A stretch of DNA of 64,000 nucleotides, taken from Kribbella caucasensis. GTDB lineage: Bacteria > Actinomycetota > Actinomycetes > Propionibacteriales > Kribbellaceae. Each line of letters opens with the position of its first letter. The stretch's first letter is position 1. Below the pieces are notes generated by a model that did no database searches, was not told the origin of the DNA, and saw only the letters and a list, made by a program, of their open reading frames with translations. The stretch is taken from positions 186,001-250,000 of the forward strand of contig NZ_SNWQ01000011.1 of the NCBI RefSeq assembly GCF_004361855.1. Reading direction: 5' to 3'. This document shows, in pieces, positions 16,277-23,956 of this stretch. A program made the translations under genes and the position numbers.

Positions 16277-17407
16277 TCAGGCGTTCCCTCGTTGAGTCAT
16301 GATGCCGAGCTCGTCGGCGAGGATCAGATACATCCCGTGCGACCAGAGCAACGGCGTCGCCACGGTCCCCCACCGGGCGATCCATTCGTCGCGCGAACCG
16401 GGATGCAACAAATGGTGCGGGACCTGCTCGGGCAAATCACCCTGCTCATCGGCCTGCTCCGCGATCCACCGCAAATGCCGGAGTGCACCAGCCGTATCGC
16501 CGGCCGCGGCCAGATTCCAGCCAAGCAGAGCCGACAGCAGAATCCACTGTCCACCTCCGTAAAACACGTCCGCGGTGAATCGGTGCACCCCACCATCCGC
16601 ATCGAGATCACGCGCGACCGCGGCCAACGTCCCGACCGCCAGAGCAGTGCCGGGAGCAACCAATCCGAACGGTACGACGCAGGCCGGCAGCGACCCGTCG
16701 ACGGCCGCAGAACCCAGCCACTTGGTCAGGTGACCGTCCACCACACCTTCCGCATCCACCAGCGAACGGATGCTCGCGGCAACTTCCAGACCTTCCGGAG
16801 TACCGACCGCGACCAGCCCGGCGTGGATCGCCCCGAGCGTGGAGACGTGCCGATGCTCGACGTGCTCCTCCCACCAGTCGTAACACGCCCGGTCCCAGAA
16901 CGCGACCAAGTAGTCGACCGCCACGTCGATGCCACCCCGCCACCGCTCCAGGTCCAGCCCGTGCCGCCGCGCATGGGTGACGACGGCCCACAACCACATC
17001 CCGTAGCCGTCGGTCTGGAAGTCCCACCACGGGTCCGACCCGTCCTGCCCGTCGAACGTGAACCTGGTCGGCAGCATTGACTCGACCGGCGGGGTCTCAC
17101 CCCGTGCGACCGCCGCGCGCAGCTCATCGACCTGCGCGCGGCGGCCCCGTAGTACGCGGTCCACCCAGTCGTGGAACCGCTCGGCCGATGCGACATCGCC
17201 GTACCGGCTGATCCCCTCGGCGGTGAAGGAGCCGTCCCGCAGCCACGCGTACCCCCGGTACGCCGAGAAGGTCGGCGCGGCCGGGTACGCACCACCGGAG
17301 TCCTGGTGCTCGGTGATGACGGCGTGGCTGTGCTGGGCCAGAGCCCGCAGCTGAGCCAGCTCCTGCGGCGGGATCAGTTCGGACAGGCCCGGGGCGGAGG
17401 TGATCAT
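16277..17407 (-). CDS. GH15-like glucoamylase/glucodextranase family hydrolase
   Basis: Cytosolic protein of 376 residues, an almost bare (alpha/alpha)6 barrel. Family 15 signatures are RGYAWLRDGSF (substrate pocket), WWDFQTDGYGMWLW, and CYDWWEEHVEHRHVSTLGA, in which the WEE Glu is the expected general acid. The end, TPLLWSHGMYLIL, is also typical. GH15 enzymes remove glucose from the non-reducing end of alpha-glucans. Here it would split imported maltose-, isomaltose- or alternan-type oligosaccharides together with the GH31 encoded 1 nt downstream. The ATG at 17407 lies 8 nt after the binding-protein stop, so the open frame that extends upstream into that gene was rejected. Confidence 0.87.
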   Translation of the reverse strand: MITSAPGLSELIPPQELAQLRALAQHSHAVITEHQDSGGAYPAAPTFSAYRGYAWLRDGSFTAEGISRYGDVASAERFHDWVDRVLRGRRAQVDELRAAVARGETPPVESMLPTRFTFDGQDGSDPWWDFQTDGYGMWLWAVVTHARRHGLDLERWRGGIDVAVDYLVAFWDRACYDWWEEHVEHRHVSTLGAIHAGLVAVGTPEGLEVAASIRSLVDAEGVVDGHLTKWLGSAAVDGSLPACVVPFGLVAPGTALAVGTLAAVARDLDADGGVHRFTADVFYGGGQWILLSALLGWNLAAAGDTAGALRHLRWIAEQADEQGDLPEQVPHHLLHPGSRDEWIARWGTVATPLLWSHGMYLILADELGIMTQRGNA

Positions 17408-17415
17408 CGGGTCCT

Positions 17416-18666
17416 TCACTTCTTCAGCAGGCCGTTGACCTTGGTCTGGGCATCGGCAAGCGCCTTCTCGACCGGCTTGCGGCCGGCCGCGGCGGAGGTG
17501 AGCTCCTGAGTGACGATGTCCTGCATCTCCTGCTGGCGTTCGATCACCGGCGGCAGCACGGTCTCCTCCAGCGCGGTGAACACGGCCTTGCGGTTGGCCG
17601 GCTTCGGCTGCTGCAGGTACGGCGCCAGCTTGGCCTCGTCGGCGACCGGCGGCAGCTCCCAGGAGGTGGCCAGCCGGGTCTCGGTGGTCTTGTCGGACGC
17701 GGCCAGGTAGGTGATCCACTTCTGCGCGGCCTCGGCGTTCTTCGAGGCGGCGTTGACGACCAGCCCGTTGACGAACATCGCGGACGCTTTCTGGGTGTTA
17801 CCCGGCTCGACCGCCACGTCCCAGTTGAACGGCGCGTCGGCCATCCCGCTGAACATCCAGATCCCGGTGTGCCACATCGCCAGCTTGCCCGACTTGAACA
17901 GCTTGGAGTCGAAGTCCGGCGTACCGGCCCCGTCCGCCTCGGTCGGCATCGTCTTGCCCACCTTGCCGACCAGGAACTTGGCCGCCTCGACACCCTGCGG
18001 CGAGTTGAACGTGGCCTCGGTCCGGTCCGCGTTCAGGAACTCGCCACCGGTCTGCGCGAGCACCTTGTAGAACTCGTTGTACGACACCGGCTGGTAGTCG
18101 CCCCAGACCTTCGCGCCCTTGTTCGTCAGCTTCTCGGCCGCGGCCTGCTCGTCCTTCCAGGTCCAGTCGGCGTTCGGCTCGGCCACCCCGGCCTTCTTGA
18201 ACAGGTCCTTGTTGTAGAACAGCACGACGTTCGAGAACGACTCCGGTACGCCGTACTGCTTGCCGTCGGTAGTGAACGCGTCGTACAGAGACTTCTTGTA
18301 CGCCGCTGCGTCGACCTCCTTGAGTTCGGCCAGCGAGCCGTTCTTGGCGTACGTCACGAAGTTCTCGTAGTTCAGCTCGAACGCGTCGGCCGCGGTGCCA
18401 CCAGCAACCGCGGTCTGCAGCTTCGTGAAGTAGTTCGCGTACGGCACGGTCTCGACCTGGACGGTGATGTCCGGGTTGGCCGTCTGGAACGCGTTGACGA
18501 TCGCGGTCAGGTCCTTCTCATGGCCGTCGTTGGCGGAGAAGTTCATGTACCGGACAGTGGTCTTGCCGTCAGGTGCGGCGGCTTCCTTCGTCGCCGAGCC
18601 CTGGCCACAGGCGGCCAGTAGCGCGGTGAGTGCGGCCGCGGCGACCGCTGTTTTGATGATGCGCAT
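17416..18666 (-). CDS. Sugar ABC transporter solute-binding lipoprotein (family 1)
   Basis: Exported lipoprotein of 416 residues. The signal peptide has lipobox LLAAC (Cys20) followed by a charged linker. The mature part shows the family 1 oligosaccharide-binding pattern: VNAFQTANPDITVQVE, AFELNYENFVTYAKNG, LPPVADE and KSGKLAMWHTGIWMF. Start at 18666 is set by AAGGGA 8-13 nt upstream. It sits between the permease pair and two intracellular alpha-glucosidases, so the ligand is probably an alpha-gluco-oligosaccharide. No ATPase gene is present in the operon; a shared MsiK-type ATPase encoded elsewhere is usual for this arrangement in actinomycetes. Confidence 0.93.
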   Translation of the reverse strand: MRIIKTAVAAAALTALLAACGQGSATKEAAAPDGKTTVRYMNFSANDGHEKDLTAIVNAFQTANPDITVQVETVPYANYFTKLQTAVAGGTAADAFELNYENFVTYAKNGSLAELKEVDAAAYKKSLYDAFTTDGKQYGVPESFSNVVLFYNKDLFKKAGVAEPNADWTWKDEQAAAEKLTNKGAKVWGDYQPVSYNEFYKVLAQTGGEFLNADRTEATFNSPQGVEAAKFLVGKVGKTMPTEADGAGTPDFDSKLFKSGKLAMWHTGIWMFSGMADAPFNWDVAVEPGNTQKASAMFVNGLVVNAASKNAEAAQKWITYLAASDKTTETRLATSWELPPVADEAKLAPYLQQPKPANRKAVFTALEETVLPPVIERQQEMQDIVTQELTSAAAGRKPVEKALADAQTKVNGLLKK

Positions 18667-18680
18667 TCGAGGGGATCCCT

Positions 18681-19505
18681 TCACTTGATACCGGTGTGTG
18701 CGACACCGGCGATGATGTGGCGCTGCGCGAGCAGGTAGACGATGGCGATCGGCACGATCGAGACGACGGAACCCGCCATCACGACGTCCCACTGGGTTGT
18801 GAACTGGCCTTGCAGCGTGGACAGGCCGAGCGGCAGGGTCATGAACTCCGGCGACCGGATCACCACCAGCGGCCAGAGGAAGCTGTTCCAGCTGCCCATG
18901 AACGCGAACACCGCGACGGTCGCCAGCGCCGGCCGGATCAGCGGCAACACGATCGTGGTGAAGATCCGCAGGTGCCCGGCGCCGTCGATGGTGGCCGCCT
19001 CGTCCAGCTCCAGCGGTACGGCGGTGACCGCCTGCCGGAGCAGGAACACCCCGAACGCGGACGCGATCGTCGGGGCCAGCAGCGCGAAGTACGTGTCCTG
19101 CAGGTTGAACGTCTTCATCTCGATGAACAGCGGTACGACGAGCACCTGCAACGGCACCATCAACGTGGCCAGGTAGAACCCGAACACCACGTTCTTCAAC
19201 GGGAAGTGCAGTCGGGCGAACCCGTACGCCGCCATCGAGCCGGTGATCAACTGGAGGACGGTCGAGGCGACCGCGATCGCGAGCGAGTTGACCAGGATCC
19301 GCCAGATCGGCATCGCGTCCAGCAGGGTCCGATAAGCGCCCAGTGTCGGGTCGTCGACGATCAACGTCGGACCGTCGGCCAGTGATCCTTCCGGCGTGAT
19401 CGAGGTGATCACCGTCCACAGGAACGGGAACAGCATGATCGCGGCGCCCGCCAGCACAGCGCAGTACAAGGCGATCCGGGCGGGGAGCGAGCGGGTGTCA
19501 CGCAT
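18681..19505 (-). CDS. Sugar ABC transporter permease, MalG/LacG type
   Basis: Inner-membrane permease of 274 residues with six predicted helices. It ends with the typical LAQRHIIAGVAHTGIK. The EAA loop is ELDEAATIDGAGHLRIFTTIVLPLIRPALAT, the docking site for the ATPase. Its ATG overlaps the stop of the other permease by 8 nt, and the binding-protein gene follows 14 nt after its stop. Together with that permease it forms the heterodimeric channel of the alpha-glucan oligosaccharide importer. Confidence 0.94.
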   Translation of the reverse strand: MRDTRSLPARIALYCAVLAGAAIMLFPFLWTVITSITPEGSLADGPTLIVDDPTLGAYRTLLDAMPIWRILVNSLAIAVASTVLQLITGSMAAYGFARLHFPLKNVVFGFYLATLMVPLQVLVVPLFIEMKTFNLQDTYFALLAPTIASAFGVFLLRQAVTAVPLELDEAATIDGAGHLRIFTTIVLPLIRPALATVAVFAFMGSWNSFLWPLVVIRSPEFMTLPLGLSTLQGQFTTQWDVVMAGSVVSIVPIAIVYLLAQRHIIAGVAHTGIK

Positions 19506-20457
19506 AGTGGACCCACCTCCGCTGGCCGCGGATCTGGATCACGGTGATCACCAGGATCAGCGCGAACAGGATCCAGGAGAGCGCGGACGCTTCACCGGCG
19601 CGTCCGTACCTGAAGGTGAGGTCGTAGATCTGCCCGACCACGACCTGGCTGGACCCGGACGGGCCGCCCGCGGTCATCACGTAGACCTGGTCGAACACCT
19701 GGAAGCCGTTGATCAGCGAGATCACCACCACGAAGAAGGTCGAAGGGGAGAGCAGCGGCAGCGTGATCCGCCAGAACCTCTGCCACGCGTTGGATCCGTC
19801 CACCTTGGCGGCCTCGTAGAAGTCGTTCGGGATCGACTGGAGCCCGGCGAGCAGGATCACCATGACGAAGCCGAGGTCCTTCCAGGCCGACGACAGGATG
19901 ACGGCCGGCAGCGCCCACTGCGGATCGGTCCACCAGCCCGGCTCGGGCAGACCGACCGCGCCGAGCAGCTGGTTGACCAGACCGTTCGTTGGATTGAGCA
20001 ACCACTTCCAGACAAGCGCGACGACGACCCAGCTGGTGACGACGGGGAGGAAGTACGTGGCCCGCAGGAACGCACGTCCCTTCAGCTTCTGGTTGAGGGC
20101 CAGCGCGAGGACCAGCCCACCGGCGTACACGATCGGCAGGTAACCGGCGACGTAGATCAGCGTGTGCAGGAACACCCGCCGGGTCGTCTCGTCGGTGAGC
20201 AGGTTGGTGTAGTTGCGGAATCCGACCCACTCCATCGGGGAGATCAGGTTCCACTTGTGCAGGCTGACCCAGAGGCTGGACACCATCGGGACCAGGGTGA
20301 AGACGAACAGCGGGATCGCGCTCGGCAGCAGGAAGAACAGCACCCAGCCGAGGGTCTTCCAGTTCCGCGGCCGCCTGGTGGTCGTGGTCCGGTTCGCTGT
20401 GCTTTCGACCGGGCGGCTCACGGTGGGGTCCTCGGTGCGGTCCATCGTGCCGTTCAT
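19498..20457 (-). CDS. Sugar ABC transporter permease, MalF/LacF type
   Basis: Inner-membrane permease of 319 residues. After about 36 hydrophilic residues comes WKTLGWVLFFLLPSAIPLFVFTLVP, the first helix; the EAA loop is DFYEAAKVDGSNAWQRFWRITLPLLSP. The ATG at 20457 forms an ATGA overlap with the ROK repressor stop, so I chose it over the longer open frame. Translational coupling to the regulator is unusual but consistent with one operon in which repressor and importer are made together. Confidence 0.93.
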   Translation of the reverse strand: MNGTMDRTEDPTVSRPVESTANRTTTTRRPRNWKTLGWVLFFLLPSAIPLFVFTLVPMVSSLWVSLHKWNLISPMEWVGFRNYTNLLTDETTRRVFLHTLIYVAGYLPIVYAGGLVLALALNQKLKGRAFLRATYFLPVVTSWVVVALVWKWLLNPTNGLVNQLLGAVGLPEPGWWTDPQWALPAVILSSAWKDLGFVMVILLAGLQSIPNDFYEAAKVDGSNAWQRFWRITLPLLSPSTFFVVVISLINGFQVFDQVYVMTAGGPSGSSQVVVGQIYDLTFRYGRAGEASALSWILFALILVITVIQIRGQRRWVHYA

Positions 20458-21752
20458 GGGGTTGTTCCTGTGTTTGTTGCTTGGTTCATTCCTTGGTTTA
20501 TGCCTGGGGCTCCCAGCCGGGCCCGGACCAGGCGGCTCTGCTCGCCCCCGTTGCCCGCGCTGTCGAACGGACTCGCCAGCACCAGCGACGCCGCGCCCCG
20601 GGCCCACTGAACCTCTGTCCACGGCTCCACCACCACGGGCACGCCCTTGCGGGCCGGAAGCAACGATCGCCGGAACGACGGCTCGAATCCGGTCTGCCAG
20701 AACTCCCATCCGTCCACCCCTTCACCCATCAGTACGACGACCTCGGGGTCGACCGTGTGAATCACCCCGGCCAGTGCTCGTCCGAGCATGCTGCCGGCGT
20801 CCGCGAAGATCTGCCGCGCTCTGCTGTCCCCAGTGGTTGCCGCGCGCAACAAGGTGGCCAGCGTGCCGCGCGGCCCGATCACGTTGGTCGCCCGCGCCGT
20901 CCGCACCAGCCCGGCCGCCCCGATGTGGGCCTCCAAGCACCCGGTCGACCCACAGGTGCACGGTGGCTCTTCCACTCCGAGCAACTGGCCGGAACCGGTC
21001 GCCTTGGTGGTCCCGGCCGTCGATGACCAGACCGGGATGTGGCCGATCTCGCCGGCGCCCCCGTTCGCGCCTCGGTAGATCCCGCCGTCGACGACGATCC
21101 CGCAACCGATCCCGCGCCCGATCGTGACCACCAGGTACGCCGAATGGTCGCGCCCGATCCCGTACAAACGCTCCGCGGCGGCCAACGTGTTCACGTCATT
21201 GTCGACGAGCACGGGCGTCCCGATCGCGGCGCGCAGTACCGGTCCCACCGGAGCCGCCTGCCACGAAAGCGTCGGTGCGTCCACGATCCCCGACGCCTGC
21301 GAATCCACCGCACCCGGTACGCCGACCCCGACGCCAAGCAGCCGATCGTCGAGCTCGGCGACCTCCTTCGCCAGGATCTGCCCGAGCCGGTCGAGCGCGT
21401 CGGTCGCCCCCGGGTCGTACTCATGCTCGGTCGACGACCGCACCGTCCCATCCAGCTCGACCGTCACGATCGCGACGTGATCCGCGGTCACCTTCGCGCC
21501 GATCGCGACCCCCGCGTCCGCCACCAGCCCGAGCAACCGCGCCGGCCGCCCGCCCTTCGACGGCACCGACTCCAGTTCCTCGACGATCCCGCGCCCGATC
21601 AGATCCTTCGTCACCTGAGTCACGGTCGCCGGACTCAACCCCAGCACCCGCGCGATCTCCACCCGCGAGATCGGCCCCTGGGTCCCCAGCAACCCAACAA
21701 TCCCCGACGGCACCAGATCCCCCCGAGGAGCCGGCCCTTGCACGTTGACCAC
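20454..21752 (-). CDS. ROK-family transcriptional repressor (alpha-glucan operon)
   Basis: Regulator of 432 residues. A winged helix at about 10-75 (ISRVEIARVLGLSPATVTQVTKDLIGRGIVEE) is followed by a sugar-kinase-like ROK domain with VDNDVNTLAAAE and GRGIGCGIVVDGG. The zinc motif is CTCGSTGCLE. The protein heads the operon with two permeases, a binding lipoprotein, GH15 and GH31. Its GTG is preceded by GAGAGG. Three alternating TTAGT/ACTAA half-sites overlap its own predicted -35, so it very likely represses its operon until a sugar or phosphosugar binds. NagC/XylR-type family assignment is firm; the effector is unknown. Confidence 0.93.
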   Translation of the reverse strand: MVNVQGPAPRGDLVPSGIVGLLGTQGPISRVEIARVLGLSPATVTQVTKDLIGRGIVEELESVPSKGGRPARLLGLVADAGVAIGAKVTADHVAIVTVELDGTVRSSTEHEYDPGATDALDRLGQILAKEVAELDDRLLGVGVGVPGAVDSQASGIVDAPTLSWQAAPVGPVLRAAIGTPVLVDNDVNTLAAAERLYGIGRDHSAYLVVTIGRGIGCGIVVDGGIYRGANGGAGEIGHIPVWSSTAGTTKATGSGQLLGVEEPPCTCGSTGCLEAHIGAAGLVRTARATNVIGPRGTLATLLRAATTGDSRARQIFADAGSMLGRALAGVIHTVDPEVVVLMGEGVDGWEFWQTGFEPSFRRSLLPARKGVPVVVEPWTEVQWARGAASLVLASPFDSAGNGGEQSRLVRARLGAPGINQGMNQATNTGTTP

Positions 21753-21778
21753 AGAATGACCTCTCGACTTACTTCACC

Positions 21779-21799
21779 ACTAAATTTAGTCAAAAACTA
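21779..21799 (-). promoter_or_regulatory. ROK operator and promoter of the importer operon
   Basis: The plus strand has the perfect palindrome ACTAAATTTAGT at 21779-21790 and a further ACTAA at 21795-21799. Read along the operon the half-sites are TTAGT, ACTAA and TTAGT. A -35-like TTGACT (21793-21788) lies inside, with TAAGTC 16 nt further on as a possible -10. Repressor binding here would block RNA polymerase. The A+T-rich site stands out in this G+C-rich region. Confidence 0.65.
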
Positions 21800-21938
21800 A
21801 GCCCCCTCATCGGACCTGTCAAGATCCCAACCTCCCCAAACGGGTCGACGACTCCCCGGCGGCGGCGCAGGCAGTCCGCGGGCGGGACGGGGCAGCATGC
21901 GGTTGGCCGGGCCTTAGCGCAAGTGGGTGGGTGGCGAC

Positions 21939-22156
21939 AATCCACCGGGTACGCCGAGGCCGAGCGCAGGTGATCCGCGAGGACGAGGACGGTTGGGTAC
22001 GCGGGGACAGACGCGCGTGGGTACGCCGGGCGTGGTGCGGGTGGTTCGCGAGGGCGAGTGCGGCCGAGCACGCCGGAGATAAGCGCGCGTTGCTCCGCCG
22101 GAACGAGTGCACGTGGTTCGCCCCGGGACGAGCGCGACTGATTCGTTGTCCGGCTG
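21939..22156 (+). repeat. Array A: about eight degenerate 24-nt tandem repeats, forward
   Basis: Roughly eight units with 24-nt periodicity follow the consensus GAGCGCGNNTGGTTCGCC and a short G-rich tail. One reading frame stays open across the array and gives an 8-residue periodic text (CGWFARAS, RALLRRNE, CTWFAPGR). It begins with TCCACCGGGTACGCCG, a boundary also seen at the outer end of array B. No start signal, codon bias or domain supports a real protein, so I treat it as non-coding repeat DNA. Confidence 0.6.
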
Positions 22157-22177
22157 CTTGATGTAGAACTCGGCGGC

Positions 22178-22262
22178 AGGGTGGGTGATGCGGCGGGGTG
22201 CAGGTGATTCCGCGACGGGTGCGGGTGATTCGGTCGCCGGGTCGGGTGATTCCGTGGGCTGG
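22178..22262 (+). repeat. Middle block: four 19-21-nt direct repeats
   Basis: Four successive units start with GGTGATTCCG or close variants (GGTGATGCGG, GGTGATTCCGCGACGGG, GGTGATTCGGTCGCCGGG, GGTGATTCCGTGGG), with a step of 19-21 nt. They share the GTGATTCG core with the 24-nt repeat of array A and look like a derived or contracted form. No gene is visible here. Confidence 0.5.
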
Positions 22263-22348
22263 CGGAAGTGGTTGCGCAGCTATGCGGAGCCCGCTCAGAC
22301 GTGTCAGCCACAGTGGTCGGGTCGGAGGGGTTCTCGTGTTGCGTCGGG

Positions 22349-22475
22349 GTCGTGGTCCGGTGGTCCACGCCCGGCGGGTTGTTCGGCAGTCCGGCGTACG
22401 AGGTGGACGGGTCGAGCGCGCTGCCGGGTCGTGGTCCGGTGTGCCGCGTCGGTGGGTTGTTCGGTGGTCGCCGGG
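22349..22475 (+). repeat. Imperfect long direct repeat in the intergenic region
   Basis: A segment beginning GTCGTGGTCCGGTG and containing GGGTTGTTCGG occurs twice, about 80 bp apart (near 22349-22395 and 22428-22475). The copies are roughly three-quarters identical by eye. No supported ORF covers this stretch. Confidence 0.45.
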
Positions 22476-22499
22476 TCGGGTTTCGTGGGCGTGGCCAGG

Positions 22500-22612
22500 T
22501 GTCCGAGCCACTCGCGCCTATCCCAACCGAACCACTCGCGCCTATCCCGGGCGAACCACCCGCGCTCGGCGCTGGCGAACCAGTTGCACCCGGCCCGGCG
22601 TACCCGGTGGGT
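22500..22612 (-). repeat. Array B: about four 24-nt repeats in reverse orientation
   Basis: Read on the minus strand this is the same repeat as array A: units such as GAGCGCGGGTGGTTCGCC, and GCGCGAGTGGTTCGG, each 24 nt apart, introduced at the outer end by CCACCGGGTACGCCGGG. The periodic translation is CNWFASAE, RGWFARDR, REWFGWDR, REWLGHLA. Arrays A and B therefore form an inverted pair pointing at each other across about 350 bp. Confidence 0.6.
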
Positions 22613-22714
22613 TGTTGGGGCTTGAGGTGTTGACCGGTGTCCTGTCGTGGGGTTAGCGTCCGGAACCACTTCCTTCGGTGACCTTAGGAAGCCCTCGGGA
22701 TGGGAGGTGGGCGG

Positions 22715-23911
22715 GTGCAGCCGGTTCGGGCTGGGAGTAAGGAGTTGATCCGGGAGATCAACGCGTCGCTGGTGCTGGCCGAGTTGCGCCAAGGCCTCGT
22801 TTCGCGGACTGAGTTGGCCAAGCGGACCGGGTTGAGTCTGCCTACCGTCTCCGAGATCGTCGCGGACCTGCTCAACACCGGCGTTGTCGAGGAGCGCGAA
22901 GTCGGTTCGTCCGGGGGTGGTCGGCGGCCGGTGTTGCTCGGGTTGAAGGCGGATGCCGGGTACGTGATCGGGATCAAGGTGACCGAGACCCGGGTGATCG
23001 CGGTGCTCACGGATCTGGGCGCGCAGATCGTCGAGCGGGCGACGGAGACGGTCAGTGGTGGCGACGTCGGCACCGTCGTACGGGCTGTCGCCAAGGTGGT
23101 ACGCCGGCTGGGCAGGAGCAAGCAGGGCAAGAGCAGGCAGGTGTACGGCGTGGGCGTCGGCCTGGCCGGTGTGATCGATCGGGCGAGCGGAGTCGTCCGG
23201 CATGCGACGTATGCGGACTGGCATGACGTGGACCTCGCCGGCCTGCTCGCCAAGAGGATCGGGCTGCCGGTTGTCGTGGACAACGACGTCAACACCTTGG
23301 TGGCGAACGAGCAGTGGTTCGGGGCCGGACGGGGTGTGTCCGATGTTGCGGTGGTCAGTATCGGCCGTGGTGTCGGGCTCGGCATGGTGCTGGACGGACG
23401 GCTGTACCGCGGCGCCGGTGGTGGAGCGGGCGAGTTCGGTCATACCAAGGTGGTTGCCGACGGCCCGTTGTGTGCGTGTGGCGGGCGGGGCTGCCTGGAA
23501 ACGGTGATCGGCGAGCCCGCGATCCTGAAGAGAACCAAGACACAAGACATCGAGCAAGCCGCCGACCGCGCCCGCAACGGTGATCGGGAGATCGCAGAAG
23601 TGTTCGACGAAGTCGGCCGGGTCCTGGGGACGGCCGTCGGCAATCTGGTCAACCTGTTGAACCCGAAGCTGATCGTCCTCGCTGGTGAGGGGACGCGGGA
23701 AAGCGACCTGTTCCTGCCCGGCTTCGACGACGCACTACGCAACGCGGTCTTCGACGGACTCCAGCGGGACCTGGAGATCGTGGTGGACGACTGGGACGAC
23801 GAGGCCTGGGCGCAGGGAGCAGCGGGACTCTTCCTGGCCGAGCTCTTCCAGCCCAACCTGAGACCCGACGAGGCGGACCGCCCTTCCCTGACCGCCCGAT
23901 CCGCAAGCTAG
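22715..23911 (+). CDS. ROK-family transcriptional regulator (secreted GH31 operon)
   Basis: Regulator of 398 residues (403 if the in-frame ATG at 22700 is used). I prefer GTG at 22715 because GGGAGG ends 6 nt before it. The winged helix is SRTELAKRTGLSLPTVSEIVADLLNTGVVEE; the ROK domain has VDNDVNTLVANE, GRGVGLGMVLDGR and the zinc motif CACGGRGCLE. It is oriented with the two secreted GH31 genes, the first of which starts 46 nt downstream. It therefore probably controls their synthesis in response to a cytosolic sugar. It is a clear paralogue of the ROK at 20454-21752, and the two operons diverge around the repeat region. Confidence 0.92.
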   Translation: MQPVRAGSKELIREINASLVLAELRQGLVSRTELAKRTGLSLPTVSEIVADLLNTGVVEEREVGSSGGGRRPVLLGLKADAGYVIGIKVTETRVIAVLTDLGAQIVERATETVSGGDVGTVVRAVAKVVRRLGRSKQGKSRQVYGVGVGLAGVIDRASGVVRHATYADWHDVDLAGLLAKRIGLPVVVDNDVNTLVANEQWFGAGRGVSDVAVVSIGRGVGLGMVLDGRLYRGAGGGAGEFGHTKVVADGPLCACGGRGCLETVIGEPAILKRTKTQDIEQAADRARNGDREIAEVFDEVGRVLGTAVGNLVNLLNPKLIVLAGEGTRESDLFLPGFDDALRNAVFDGLQRDLEIVVDDWDDEAWAQGAAGLFLAELFQPNLRPDEADRPSLTARSAS

Positions 23912-23956
23912 CTGATCGTTCATACATCCGGTCGGTGGCCGGAGAGAAGTGAGGCT

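Noticed and set aside
14752..16302. 516-codon frame opposite the cytosolic GH31
   Set aside because: Shadow of GH31; Arg/His/Pro-rich, no domain.
21819..22511. 230-codon minus-strand frame over the repeat region
   Set aside because: The periodic His/Arg/Thr text arises from the 24-nt repeats; no ribosome-binding site and no similarity to known repeat proteins that I recognise.
21939..22612. CRISPR array
   Set aside because: Units are degenerate and directly adjacent with no unique spacers, and no cas genes are present.
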